Source: Blastomussa wellsi (taxonomy: Eukaryota; Cnidaria; Anthozoa; Scleractinia; Plerogyridae). Taken from it: a DNA stretch of 64,000 nt. How positions within the stretch are numbered: position 1 is the stretch's first letter; each line of letters begins with the position of its first letter. This document shows positions 22,401 to 34,900 of this stretch, piece after piece. The notes under the pieces are model-generated. The model saw nothing but the letters and a program-made list of their open reading frames with translations, did no database searches and was not told where the DNA came from. Location of the stretch: the NCBI GenBank assembly GCA_947652115.1, contig OX393563.1, positions 4,309,739 through 4,373,738 of the forward strand, in the 5' to 3' direction. The position numbers and the translations under genes are program-made.

Positions 22401-25400
22401 CATAGCAGCCAAGGAGCCAGAACCTACAATTTAACAAAAGTATATGTTACATGTGTGCATACTTACATGTAGGCTGCACAATGTATCAATGTATCAAGTG
22501 CTTACTCACCCATGGTGACATATGGCAGTTTGTCAGTACTGCCATGTGGATAGACAGTGTGCAGTGTTGGACCATTCAAGTCAACACCTCCCAAGACAAG
22601 TGCGGCACTGATGTATCCTTGATATCTACAGAAATAAAACAGTAAATTAACAAGGTTGTCACAATAACTACAGAATGTAAGATATAAATTGTGTTGTTCC
22701 AGAAAAATTCTGTATCCATCCCAAGAAAAAGATTTTTTGTTTAAATCCCCATTAACAACTCCTGGTTGGTAAAACGTATGCTTTATAAAATCCCCCCTTC
22801 CCCAGCCAAGGCTCGAACCCAGAACGTCCGATTCAGAGTCCAGCGCACTAACCGTTAGGCCACCGTGCCTCCCACTTCAGAGGGTCCAACGATTTTACTA
22901 AGATTGGTGCACATTCAATGTAAGTGCAAGCTAAAAACACAACTGTCGTACAAGAAGTAAATACACCTGTACCTGAATAGCAGCTGTTTCAACATACGCA
23001 ATGCAGTCACAATTCTGGCCTAAAAAAAACAATGTGTTAGATACTGCAATCAGATGCTCCTACATAAAACTCATTAAATTTGTTGGTCATCTATTAAAAT
23101 CAATATTATCACTTGTAATATTTAGAACTTGACTTCACAAATTTGGTAAACTAATATTCAATACAAAAAAGTGAAACTACATAAACACAAACAGGTATAC
23201 ACCTTATTCCAAAATGGCCACTGATTTATGCACATACAAATTGGCCCTTGTTGCCTCGTTCAAGATAAAATATTCTTTTGATTTTTGAGCTTAAAAACGA
23301 GGCAAGAAGGGCTAATTTGAATACCAACAACAGAATATTAAGCAGGGTCCGAAATTGCGACCACCTGGTCGCCAATGCGACTGAAAATTGAGTGTTGGCG
23401 ACCAGAATTTCATGGTTAGTCGCCAACAGGTGACTAAATTTTAGCATTGTGTCAATGTTTTGAACGAGCGCCCAAGGAATTAAATCGAAAAATTTCCCCC
23501 TTGTCTTGTCAAAGTTTTTAATCTCTACAGAAAGTAATTAAGATTAAAAGTAAAGGTAAGATTCCCGTTAGATGACCTTCAACAACCGTTGTAAACCACA
23601 TATTTAGCGGCCGCCATATTTTCAGCGGTTTTGTCTAAAAGCCATACCGTGGGCGCAATTTTGTTCGGAAGTGGCCTGGAACGAACAATATGGCCGCTTG
23701 TTCGTACATGGTTTCTTTAACTCTTCGAACAACTGGTCAGTCTTCAAAGTAACAGAGGTATCTATTCAACAAAAACTCCTTTTCAACTGAAATGTAAGCT
23801 ACATGATATTTTAATGCCTTTATACATGCGAGTCTTAAAGAAACGTTTTTCAGAACTCAATGTTTTCGTGTTTTGCGGTGAGACAAAAATTTTACGAACC
23901 ACTTTTTGGCGACCAGATTTTTTCATTTGGCGACTGAAAAAAAATGTTCAGTCGCCACTTGGCGCCTGCATAAAAAAGTTAATTTCGGACCCTGTTAAGA
24001 TGGTAGCCATTTTGGAATAAGGTGTATTTTAAATATATATTATTTTAATATTTGATTTTCCTTAATTATTGCTATGTATTTATTTTTATTGTAAAACTTT
24101 TCTGGGCACAATGCTATTGTTGTTGTTGTCTTGAAGCAGCACTATATGTGTACAAACCAATTCACGAGATTTGAAAAAGCATTGTACAAAGTATTTGTTA
24201 GATCAGTGTAAATATTGAACACACATGTATGTACACCAGCTTATTCAAGCACAGCCTTTGAAAGTATATCACTGCCAGAAAGCAATCTTACACTGATCCT
24301 GAACAGCAGCATGCAATGCTGCTAAAAGTGGTGACAGTCACATAATTTACATATTTTTACCTGACGTCCAGTCGATAAACTATGCAGCTGAATATGAGAT
24401 GAGATGAGATTTGTGACATACTCTGTATCAGCAGCAGTACCCGCTCCACAGCAACTGAAATATACAGTACAGTAATTAATTACACATACTGTACAACGTA
24501 ACATAATTATAAAATACTCAGTTGGAAATACTTACTAAATATTTGGAGCAATATAATGTATCTTGGAGCAGTTCTTATCTGCGACAATGGTATCCTACAA
24601 AGGTAGTAATACAAGTTTACATTAATTTAATTAATCATTGCCTTTCATAAAAAAATATTGGATGCTACAGTTTGAATAGAATGGAGTTTGAACTGAAACT
24701 AAATAAGGTGGCCATGACTGTTGCAAGCCTCATAACTCTACACATGTTTTTACCTTGACATATCAAGCATAATAAAAATTGTTGTTAGCTTATTATCACC
24801 TACCTCAGTTGCTCTTGTATCAGCTCCTAATATAACACCATCCTGTAAAACAACAACAGTACATGCAAATTAGACTTAAAGCTCAAATCTGCATTCAGGT
24901 GTACTGTGGCCTATTAGGCTGGGGCGTATCCCAGTTTCCATAGCATTAAGGCATTAAGCTACGGTATTTCTACTCCCCCCTCACCCTGGATTGGATGCTT
25001 GTCCATCACAGGGTCCCCCGAAGCATAGATCTGCCAGTATCTACATATACTCCTGTGTGAAGACAGGTACTATAAGAGTAAAGTGTCTTGTGTCTCACTC
25101 AAGAACACAGTACAATGGCCTGGTGAAGACTTGAACCTGGACCACTAAATCCAAAGTCCAGCAAGCTAACCATTACACCTCCAACAATAACATAAATTAA
25201 ATTCTGCCACGAGAAAGGTAAATTATCCGACAGATGCCTACTACGTGTACTAAAACATTTTAGGCATACACCCCTTCCAAGTGCAAGTCACAAAGAAAGC
25301 AAAGCAAATTCTCCCCTTCTCTCCCCATACCCCTCAGAAGTGGTGGCATTCGTAATTTACTATCTTGGCTTTCAGAAAGGTATGGGGTTGGGGGAGTTGG

Positions 25401-25884
25401 GGGGGGGGGTAGGGAAACGACCAAACAAGTGTCTTTGCCCACAGGGGTAGAAACGACGTGGTAAACACAAATTTTCAACGAAGTTTCTACATACGCATTA
25501 ATCTGATTGTAATTTGACAAGCAGATCACATCTGATCTTTGACTAAAACTTGAGATGTACAGTAGTTTAGGTTTTGAGATTAAAATTAATTTTATTTATA
25601 AAGAATAAATGTTTCTGCTCTTAAGAAAATACTACACACATGTAACAATAAAATCTTACTTTGAATACAATTCCGGCAATAGTTGTCCCGGTTTTCCTCG
25701 CGGTGGGAAGCTTGGCGCCCATTTTCTCCAATGTAGCATTTCTACAGTAAGATCAAAAACTTTGCATTAGCGAAACATCAAAAGAGGAGCACCAATATAT
25801 TGTCTGCTATCGCTACCTTTTACAGTTCTCGAACGAAAATCCACCACAATGTTCGTGAGCAACAGTGCCTCCGATAGCCGCCAT
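19442..25884 (-). CDS. PSMB7: Proteasome subunit beta type-7 (beta2, trypsin-like), complete (11 exons)
   Basis: Exons in coding order: 25817-25884, 25660-25741, 24804-24842, 24536-24594, 24361-24454, 22973-23019, 22510-22625, 22365-22423, 21632-21691, 20633-20759 and 19442-19527. Joins keep frame and give 278 aa (human PSMB7 has 277). The product is the beta2 subunit of the 20S core and carries the trypsin-like activity. A propeptide ends at Gly41 and the mature chain would begin with catalytic Thr42 (TTIAG). Mature Asp17 (GADTRATE) and Lys33 (NCSKIHYI) are present, as are [65 protein letters not shown] and the C-terminal arm that reaches over beta3. The start ATG at 25884 is head-to-head with the M16 gene at 25987. 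The introns hold several transposons. I see no damage; it should be functional. Confidence 0.97.
20105..20558. mobile_element. 454-bp near-palindromic element in PSMB7 last intron
   Basis: The two halves are inverted copies from CCACAGGCAGCCCAAGCTC at the left edge to the complement at the right edge. Pairing is almost continuous, including TATTGTTACGTGACTCGAGC, TTTGTATGGGGAAAATAACG and GGAGTGGTTTTTCCCTCCTG. Only about 50 bp near the centre do not pair. A direct repeat TTTAG abuts both edges (20100-20104 and 20559-20563). No coding capacity. Transcribed within PSMB7 pre-mRNA it would form a very long hairpin. Confidence 0.85.
20958..21018. mobile_element. Short hairpin repeat TAGCCTGCGAACACAGACG
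   Basis: TAGCCTGCGAACACAGACG and its exact complement flank about 23 bp. The direct repeat ACATGACACT occurs just left (about 20944-20953) and immediately right (21018-21027), consistent with an insertion. It lies in PSMB7 intron 9. Confidence 0.65.
21931..22345. repeat. Dispersed repeat, interrupted copy (PSMB7 intron 8)
   Basis: It shares long near-identical blocks with 40121-40385: TTCCACGAGCGCG, GGTAGATAGCCAACGAGG, GTTGGCTATAACCATCTCA, GAGTGGAATAATTGTT, AACGCCCCAAAAATATT and AACCAATCAAAACTCAGGAA. The first half is itself an inverted repeat. This copy is split by a second insertion at 22127-22297. Confidence 0.75.
22127..22297. mobile_element. 171-bp MITE nested in a dispersed repeat, 8-bp TSD
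   Basis: GGTTGTCAATAAG at the left and CTTATTGACAACC at the right are exact inverted repeats. The direct repeat CTCAACCA flanks the insert (22119-22126 and 22298-22305). The related repeat at 40 kb lacks this insert at the corresponding place, so it gives an empty-site comparison. Confidence 0.8.
22795..22873 (-). repeat. tRNA-like SINE head
   Basis: On the minus strand GGAGGCACGGTGGCCTAACGG begins a tRNA-like head, with A-box GTGGCCTAACGGTTAGTG and B-box GGGTTCGAGCC. There is no plausible full cloverleaf or anticodon context for a working tRNA. It resembles the head of the SINE at 37778. PSMB7 intron 6. Confidence 0.6.
23196..24033. mobile_element. Outer inverted-repeat element in PSMB7 intron 5
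   Basis: ATACACCTTATTCCAAAATGGCC near 23198 is complemented by GCCATTTTGGAATAAGGTGTAT near 24006-24028. Between them lies another element (23343-23994), so the structure is a nested insertion. The outermost bases are compatible with a TA target site but this is not certain. Confidence 0.65.
23343..23994. mobile_element. CAGGGTCCGAAATT-ended element nested in the outer one
   Basis: The left end CAGGGTCCGAAATT is complemented by the right end AATTTCGGACCCTG. The 5-bp sequence TTAAG abuts both ends (23338-23342 and 23995-23999). Subterminal GGCGACCAGA-type motifs repeat in both halves. The CAGGG end resembles hAT elements, but the duplication I can read is 5 bp rather than 8. No transposase open frame. 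Confidence 0.7.
24905..25190 (-). repeat. tRNA-derived SINE copy
   Basis: The body has the same landmarks as the copy at 2425-2665 (GGGGAGTAGAAATAC, CTGTGATGGACAAGCATCC, AAGACACTTTACTCTTATAG on the minus strand). The tRNA-like head lies at the high-coordinate end. PSMB7 intron 2. Confidence 0.7.
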
Positions 25885-25986
25885 GTTGAAATTTTTTGTG
25901 GAGTCATCCTCAGTGTGCATGTGCTTCCACTTGAAACCGCTGACAGTTCGAAGACTCTTTTGACCCAGCCTCTCTCTTTTGTGAAG
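25885..25986. promoter_or_regulatory. Bidirectional promoter between PSMB7 and the M16 peptidase
   Basis: Only 102 bp separate the divergent start codons. No TATA box is evident. Both start codons lie in a YY1-like ATGGCGG context: AAGATGGCGGA for the M16 gene and ACATGGCGGC for PSMB7 on the minus strand. YY1-like sites at +1 to +30 are a known feature of housekeeping promoters without TATA. Transcription start sites are not visible from sequence. Confidence 0.65.
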
Positions 25987-28900
25987 ATGGCGGAACATTT
26001 TGAATGTTTGGCTTCCTTTCAAGTTCTCGACTCCATTCCAGTCGAAAAATACCGATCCAAGAGAACAGGAATTAATTTCTGTTTTGCGAAAGTTCCTGGG
26101 CCGCTGGTGAATGGCTTTCTTTGTCTTGGTAAGTTCCAACTTCTTAGCTGCATCCTAAAGCTTTCTGCAGAAAAGAAGCATCAAAGGACAGGTGTTCCAA
26201 AATGAATCAGACAATATCTTCTTATTTACTGACACTGTAGCTACTGAAGCTCATGATGACGATGGTTTGCCACACACTTTGGAACACCTCGTATTCATGG
26301 GAAGCGAAGAGTATCCTTACAAGGTGAGATATAATTATAAATTAAAATTATTTCAATCTATTTTATTTTTTCTGAGGCTTACATAACGTAAAGGTATAGT
26401 TAGAATACATGTAGAATAATCTTGCTAGCAATTTCAGTTACTTTCGAATCCCAGTAAAAATATTTTAGGCTTTGCTGTCCCACAGAATAACAAATAAATG
26501 CTATTAATTAATTAGGTGGCCGAAATGCAGAAATGCTTGCTACAAAAGCTAAATTTGCTATATCATTTTCTTGGAAACACAGGGTCTTTTAGATTTGTTG
26601 GCCAACAGATGCTTAGCACAAGGAACCAATGCATGGACAGCAACTGATCACACTGCTTATACCATGGAAACAGCTGGCAGTGAGGGCTTCCTTAACCTTC
26701 TGCCAATCTATCTGGATCATGTGCTATATCCAACTCTTACAGTAAGTAAAAAAGTAAATCCTTGCTGGACAAGGGAACCTTGTGCCAAGTGACCCATGCA
26801 TACTGGTAAAGCCTCGTGCCAAGCAGCCCATACTGCTGGAGCTTATCCTGGTTTCTGTAGCATTAAACAACTAGGAGTATTTCTACTCCCCCTGGATGGG
26901 ATGCTAGTCCATCACAGGGTTACAATCCAGCATTATTTCACCAATACCCATTTATACACCTGGGTGGACAGAGGCAATGTGAGAGGCAAACAGGGATAAG
27001 CTCAGGCCAGATTATAGCCACTAGGCTCAGAAATAGACTTAACTTGTCATGCATCTGCTCTCACAGGAATCCGCATACATTACAGAAGTTCACCATGTGA
27101 ATGGAGAAGGAGAAGATGCAGGAGTGGTGTACTGTGAGATGCAGGGAAGGGAGAACATGGAGATGTCTAGGACATTCTTGAACTTTTCTCGTGCAATGTA
27201 CCCAGGACACTGCGGTTATAAGGTAATGGGGCAAGTTTTCACGTCATTATTGTTACCTCAGTTGAGATCAATGGCTTTCTAACTTACATGTGAAAATCAG
27301 CTGCTAGCATTCTTAGTAAGATAATACTATCTTATATTCATTAGTTACTAAGTTGATCATGAATTCTTGGCAAAACTGAACTTCACTGTTAATGATTTAC
27401 AACTACATCAAGTAGCATAGTCCATTCCAACTAGGAGACCGTATTATGAAATGAATGAAGCATAAGCAACATCCTCCAGGAGAGTATTGGTCGGAATTCA
27501 AAGTGCTGAAACTATGACTACCACTACTACTACTACTACTATTGCTACTATTATTACTGCTGCTACCACTACCGCAGTGGGGGATCTAGGGGGAGGGTCG
27601 GTAGGTCTGCCACCCCCCCTTGGTTTTGGACCCCGCTATCAAAAATTCCTAGATCCGTCCCTATACCATCACCACCCCCACTACTGCCGCTACCAGTACT
27701 ACTTCTAATACATATTGCTGCTACTGCTACTACTACTACCACCACCACCACCCAACCCTCCAAATTTATTTTTATCCTTAGTGACCATTTGGCCACTGAC
27801 TATTTTATATTGGTTGCCAGTGAAAAATTTTAGTCGCTAAAGTTAGCCCATGCGATTAATCCTTCTTCTCAATTTTAGTCGCCAGCTGGCGACTTCTGTT
27901 ACAATTTAGTCACCAGCTCCAAAATTTTGGTCGCCATGGCAACTAAAATGGTCCCAACTTGGAGGGTTTCCACCACCACTTCTACCGTTACTGCTACTGC
28001 TCCTTCTCTTACATATTACTACTGCTACCACCACCACCACTCCATGTACCACTAATGCCAGTGCTACTGACTAGTGCTACTACCACTACCACTACCACTG
28101 CTACAGCTGCTACCGCTACCATTAACTGCTACCACTTCTACTAAGTATGTATATGTACTGCATCTTAAAAAAATTGTTTAAATTATGAGGCTGTGTGTAG
28201 AAACCTGTTGAATTTTTTTTGTTAGTTGACATGAGCCATAATTTATAATGTCTGATTCTTCCCTTAGTCTGAGACTGGAGGAATCATGGAAAATTTACGT
28301 TCTTCCTGTAGTCACACAAAGGTAAATTGTAGTAAACGTGCAAGCACTTAGTTGATGGTGGGGGTCAGGGGGATTCTCAAAAATTGAAACTAGAACCACA
28401 CGTTAGAGAAAAACACTTGTTGTTTCTTGATACATCTGGTAATTAAGATAATGTTGACAGTATTTGAAAAAAAGTAACTGATGGTTGGCATTTTAAATTT
28501 AAAGTTCATGTGCTATATTAGCTGTTGTGCTATTGGTTGCAGACAGTTTATTTTTTCCTCATTATTTGCATAATTATATTCTTGTACAGTACTTGTAAAC
28601 ACGTATAGGTCGGAGCTATTGACTGACAGCTATAATGTACAATTTCTGCAGGTCTGCAATTACCATCAAACATTCTATCGGCCAGAAAATCTATGTGTCA
28701 TCATCACTGGACAGATTGATCCAAAGCAAGTATTTGAGACTGTCAAACCCTTTGAGGATAAAATTCTTTCTAAGGCAAGCAACTTAAGTTACCAGACAGT
28801 ATATGTTTTAGATCTGAACTGGGATCAACGGTTCATTATTTTTCCTTTCTGTTGTTATCTGAAGTCACTTAACTCTTAGAAATTCTTTTCTTATTAAATG

Positions 28901-31900
28901 TCATTATTTTTGTGTCCAAAGTTACTATTTTTAATTACTAGAGTTCCTTCAAGTTGTAAGATCCAAGCTTAAAGAACAAAACAAAAAAAAAGTTGTAAGA
29001 TCCAGGGGTTTTAATCAGTAAAGTTTGAAGTAGGCAGCTGGTTTGAGTAGAGTGAATGAATGTTGAAAGAATCTCTTTTTAAATAACTACTTTAATTTAG
29101 AGAAAAAGTACTTAGCCGGGATCTCCAAGAGAAGTAGCCAATGCTTTGCCTTGGCCATCAATGTGCTTACTGAAAGAAATGAAGACTGATCACTAAATTT
29201 AAATTTGTAGTTGGGCTTGAAAGCTAACCAACTGAACTCAGTTTATAACAACATTTTAAAGTCTTATAATGTTTGATCCAACATGTAGAAAGCCCTTCCT
29301 CCTTATGAAAGACCATGGCAAACTCCTGTTCTACCACTCAGTGAATCTGTTGACAAAGTCGTCCAATTCCCAACTGAGGATGAAGAATCTGGGTCCATCT
29401 TAATGGGCTTCCGAGGACCTTCCTGTAATGATTACTACAGTTTGTCAGCATTATCCGTCATCCTTGACTACCTCACAGACACCTCTATAGCTCCCCTGCA
29501 ACGGGAGCTGGTTGAAATTCCAGATCCATTTTGCAGTGATATTTCCTGTGATGTCACTGGTTTCTTGGAGAGTTCTTTCCTAATCAAAGCTGAAAATGTT
29601 CCATTTCAAAAACTCTCTGCTGCAAAAGAAAAAATAACTGAGGTTTTGGGAAACCTTGCAAATGGTAAAGAAACCATCGATATGAAACGCCTTGGTGTAG
29701 TTATCCATCGCAAAATCTTGGATACAAAGAATAGATTTGAAAACTATCCTCATGATACATTTGCCGATGCCATAGTGGGAGACTTCTTGTACTCATCCAA
29801 GCCAGAGGATCTTCAAGCAAACCTGAGTACAATTGAGCTTCTGGTAAAACTTCGACAAGAGCCAGTTGACTACTGGCTGTCTTTTCTGAAGAAGTACTTC
29901 ATTGCATCACCGAGCATTGTGGTTAGTATCAACTAACAACAATATCAAAGGATAATATATTTATTCATAGATATCTGATATCCCTGTAATTTTTTTCTCC
30001 AGATGTATGTAGTAGACTGAAAGTCAAATGTTCTGGATTTACTTGTTTGCAGGGTGCATTCTTTTTCATGTTTATTTTACTGGTAATTAATTTGTGAACA
30101 TTTAAGTTAATATTTGATATTTTGGTAGTGCTTTTAACAATTTCCTTTCTTCTTGTAAAGCACTTTCAAATATCATTTTAATTATAGTATACACGCTATA
30201 TAAATTCGTTACTATAATTAACAAGTTGTGGGCTACGGTTTCCTCCCCGAAAAGCATCTGCATGGGGGGCTTCTGAGACTGATGTCTCCTTGACATAAGA
30301 TTGTACATTTCCAGTGCACGCAATACATGTTCGAAAAGGGGTGTTACTAAGACCTGGGTTCTTGGTGTTGTAGATCACAGGAGAACCTAGTGCAAAGCTG
30401 ATGACAGACATGTCAGAAAGTGAAAAGAAACGAGTGGCAGATCAGCGAGAATCACTGGGTGAGGAGGGATTGAACAGCAAACGGCAGCGGCTGGAAAAGG
30501 CAACAGAAGATAACGAGGTAATTTAAATTGAAGACTGAGTGCTGACCATTTGCAGGTCATTTTACTTTTCATTATCTTTACTACCTTGTAAGTATTAATT
30601 TTTGAAGGTACTAATTTTTTCTATTTTCCCGATTTTCAAAAAATAAATAATGAAAATTTGTATCCACAAAAATTAAAAACACAAACAAAGAATAAAGAAG
30701 CTTCGACTGTTCTCTGTTCTGTTGTAAAGCGCATAGGAAGCGGCTAAAGCACGAAAGAAGTGTAGGGAGAAACACAAGCCGATATTCTTTCTGTTTTTGA
30801 ATAAAATAAAGTAACGTTCTTACTTTAATTGACCAGAATTATATGCTCTTGAAATCATGTTTTAGACAATCGCTCTTCCTCCGATTTACCATTTTCTCCG
30901 GCCTGTAAATTTTTATTTATTTTTTTATTTTATTATCTTGCCTCACAGAATAACTTACAAGTATCGGCTAATACCTCTGCAGTACAGTCATCAAAGTTTA
31001 CATTTGTAGCTTCCTTGTAGTTATTTTGAAAATTTGTCTCAAGGTCCCTCACATTAGGTTTTAAAAAACGTGAAAACTGTGAAACTTGGCCTGAATTCCC
31101 GAAATGTGAAATTTGGCTCCAGACTTTTCGCGAAAATTACGTGTGCACGAAAGAAAGGTAAATCATATATTTCCAATCTTTTGGGTTTACCTCGGTGTAA
31201 TGGGCTATTGTTCTTTTTTTTGTTCTTGATTGTTTTGAAGTACTTTGTTGACTTGAAGGGTTTCAAAAATGTGTTGCCTATATACTAAGGGCGCATTCGT
31301 TTGGGATCAATCCAGAATAAGAATAATTGGAATAATGCGAGTAAGCGTTTGTTTGGGAGCTATTCTCATTCCAGAATACCTGGATTTCTATTCCAGCTTT
31401 TAGACGGAATATATTCTTTTTCCGGAATATCCCAAACAAACGCACCCTAAGTAATTCAATAAGCAGTTTTCATAGACTTCGTACAAGAATGGATGGATGC
31501 CAGCTCAAACCAAGGGAAACTTTTATGTCCAGTTATATACAGGCTAAGAACAAACTAACTTTCTAGCCGGTCAGTAATTGGTTATTTCCATACAGCATGC
31601 AAGAATGCATTTCATTTCTCAGCAACTTGTTTCCCATTAATTTGTAATCTTCAGGTTGCCCCTCCATCAGAGGTAGTCACCAGGCTCCCTGTGCCATCTA
31701 CCTCCAGCATCAGTTTTCATCCAATCAAGGTGTTCAGTAACAGACGGCAAGATGACTGCAACCACTCAGAACCAGAGGCAGACAAGTTTCCTGTGGCAGA
31801 AATACCCTACTCATTCCAACTGGATCACATATCAACACTTTTTGCCAAAGTAAGTTAAGAAAAACTTATGACAGTTCTTTCCATCATCCTTTAAAATGAA

Positions 31901-34900
31901 GATGTTTCATCCCAATGTTCTCTCTTGTTTCGGTGCCCATGTAACACTTGGAGCAAGTGTTCTTTGGTTACATCAATGGTTACATCAGTGCTCATGGTGG
32001 AACCCACACTCCCTTGAGCCAAGAACACCTTGTCCTGCCTCGACTAGCCTTGCGGCTATTTGCTGGAGAAGCTCTTAAATAAATTGTTGTTGTTACATAG
32101 TTACTAGGCTGGTGATGTTCAATATAATTTATTATGAAAGTAATGTTGAAGTGTGTTCTATAGGATCTCCAAGTATGGAAAGGAAAGACTAGGTTTAATG
32201 TTCCGATTTTTCAAATTTGATGGTAAAAGAGCACGGAGATAAAAATAAACTTAATGCAAAAGCCTTGCACGAAGAGATCTGCTTGCAGTAGTCTTACTGA
32301 CTTCACATCATTCAGACCAAAATAGGCAGATTTGAGAAAAAAATGCAGTGCATCTGATTCAGTCATCTTCACAATACGAAACGAGCAAAGAAAAGGCTGC
32401 TAAATCATAGTTTATAAGAGGATTTAGAAGTGAAAAACCCTTTGTTGTTTTGTTGCCAGAAGTACAGCTGTGGTCATGACAGAGTTAGTTTTCGGCCCAT
32501 TGTTGAAGTGTAATCAGGCCTTTTTTTGTATGTTCATTTACAGATGACTGTTATTCTGGACACAGCTGTTGTGCCAGAGGAACTCAAGCCTTATCTCAGC
32601 TTGTACCTGGAAGTGCTGTTTGAGTCTCCAATATTAAAGGATGGAAGTATGATATAAATTGTGTAATGCATAACACCGGCTAAACACACAATTATCTTTT
32701 AAAACTTTGTTTATAGGTTGTTTTCACCAAAATACAAGGTCATTTGGCTTGCTTCAAGAGCATAAGATAACCTGAGATATTATAGAGTCGGTGGAAATAA
32801 ATGAATTGCCCAAATTTTACCTTAACAGTTTTCTATCAACCAAGATATTGGGAAGGAAACATTTGAAAAATTAAAGAACTTAGTTTGGGTCGCAATTTGT
32901 GGTGTTCCATTTTGGTACTGACAAATATATGGTGGCCCAAAAGGTCTGGAAGTAGAAAAATGGATTTTGCTCAAAAGTCACGACTTTTCAGTTCAAAATG
33001 CTAATAGTTAGCATACAACTTATTGCAAACTGTCTGCATGAGAAAATCAAGAACTGTGAGCCATGCATAATTCACACTCTGGCTTTGCTGATAATCCCCT
33101 TTGTTCCAGCATCTCGCTGTTCTCGATCCTTCATTCGCTCTCTTTTTTTCAGTAGACTAAGAAGAAAAAGGACTGTTCGAATTCTAATTTAGATATATTG
33201 ACCTAAAAACAAGCTAACTAAAGTATTCCAATGTGAAAACTCGTGACTTTTGTTACAAATTAACAGGTGGCTTGGTAACCAAAGGAGGAAATTTTTAACA
33301 AACTATATACTTCGTGATGTTGGAGTGAAGTTTAGCTGCATTTAAATTGCAGAGCTGATTCCTTATGAACAAGTGGTAGCACAACTTGCAGCCGACACCC
33401 TTGATCAGAAGTCGTGTCTTGGACTGAAGGGGAGCAGATTCATGCCAGAGGAATTCCCACAATTGGCCTGTGTTTCACTCAAGGTTGGAAATCAGTGACT
33501 TTTTGCTGTAGCGCTCCTTGATTTTGAGTTTATTTAACTGCACTAAAATGCATGATGTGACCCTTTCAGATTTTGTTTGTGTAGACTTCAACTCAAATGC
33601 TGTAACCTCTTGAGCTAAGAATTTCCACATCAGACCCTTTGATAATTATCTTTAAACCACCCAGCAAAACGTTTTTGATGAAGTTCGACCGTATGTTGCT
33701 GTGTTCTTGTATCTATGTAACGTTAATAATAATGACGACGATGATAATAACAATTATGATTATGATAATTATAACGACTTTATTAATGCACCTGCTACAA
33801 TGTACATGGCTTTTACCGTCTCTGCAAACTCACAGCTAGAAGTATGTGCTATACTGAATATAAAACAAAGTCATGGGTATTAAAATCTTACTGCCATTCC
33901 GTACAATGTATAGCTCGAAATTGAGAAGTACGAGACAGGAATCTGCTGGCTTCACGATTTGCTGTATAACACTCAGTTTACCAAAGAAAGGCTGGAGATT
34001 GTCGGCAAAAAGATGGTGAATGATGTTGCGAGGTGAGGTTTAAATTGAATGACTTTTTTAGTTTTGTCTTATTGCAGTCATGTTGTGTTCTGTGTTATCG
34101 GTGTATCATACCTCATTAGTCATATCATACCAGGCCTTATTTTCTGATTTGATTTGTGAACAGTATGAAGCGACAAGGACGAACAGTGACCAAAACTCTC
34201 ATCAGAGATGTCACTTTTACTAAAGGTGAGGATACATGTATGCCGAATATGATAACAAGCGAGACATTCTTTCTGACCTAATTCGTATCAGTAAATTTCA
34301 CTAACATGCGTGAGGTCGTGGCCAGACCGTGAGATGTGTTTTGTGACTTCCCTTTGCATTTTTTTGTTTATTCAGTTGCGTTATAAAATAATGTATTGAA
34401 AATGCGAAATGGTCATCGCAGTGAATTTCCAATTTAAGCAATTGGAATAAAGAAGCCAAAAAAAAAATCAGGGCATGTCAACGGGATTCGAGCGTGACCT
34501 CCGCGATACCGTTGCGATGCTTTACCAGCTGAGCTATGAAGCCACACATGACCTCGCTCCCAATGTGTGGCTTCATAAACGAACAGCTGTTCTTTTTCGA
34601 GCTGTTTTCGCCAACAGCGCCCAAGCTTCTTACATGTATATCTGCGTAGCCATGTCTGTTGGTGTTGTTCTTTGTTAAGTTTGTCTTTTTTTCTTTGATT
34701 ACCAGAAAGCAACATGTTTTCAGCCAATATGGTGCGACAACACAGTTTTCTAAACCAGTTGATGACCGATCTGGAAATTAACCCATCCAAGGTTTGTTAA
34801 CCAGTTATTCGTAAGGAACCAAGGCCTGATAACTCAAGAAACAAAGCCTTGAAATGTATGAATTTTTATCTTTATTTTGCCGAGCGTTCGTTGCAAGAAA

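Noticed and set aside
22795..22873. Possible tRNA gene
   Set aside because: A and B boxes are present but no convincing anticodon arm or acceptor pairing; matches the head of the SINE at 37778.
25849..25986. N-terminal extension of the M16 protein upstream of 25987
   Set aside because: Although in frame, the upstream ATG overlaps the PSMB7 first exon on the other strand and the extension is unlike the family N-terminus.
27487..28144. Thr/Ala, His/Tyr and Val-rich open frames
   Set aside because: Translations of the ACT/ACC microsatellite.
34495..34570. Possible tRNA gene on the minus strand
   Set aside because: Good A box but weak B box and SINE-like flanks with oligo(T).
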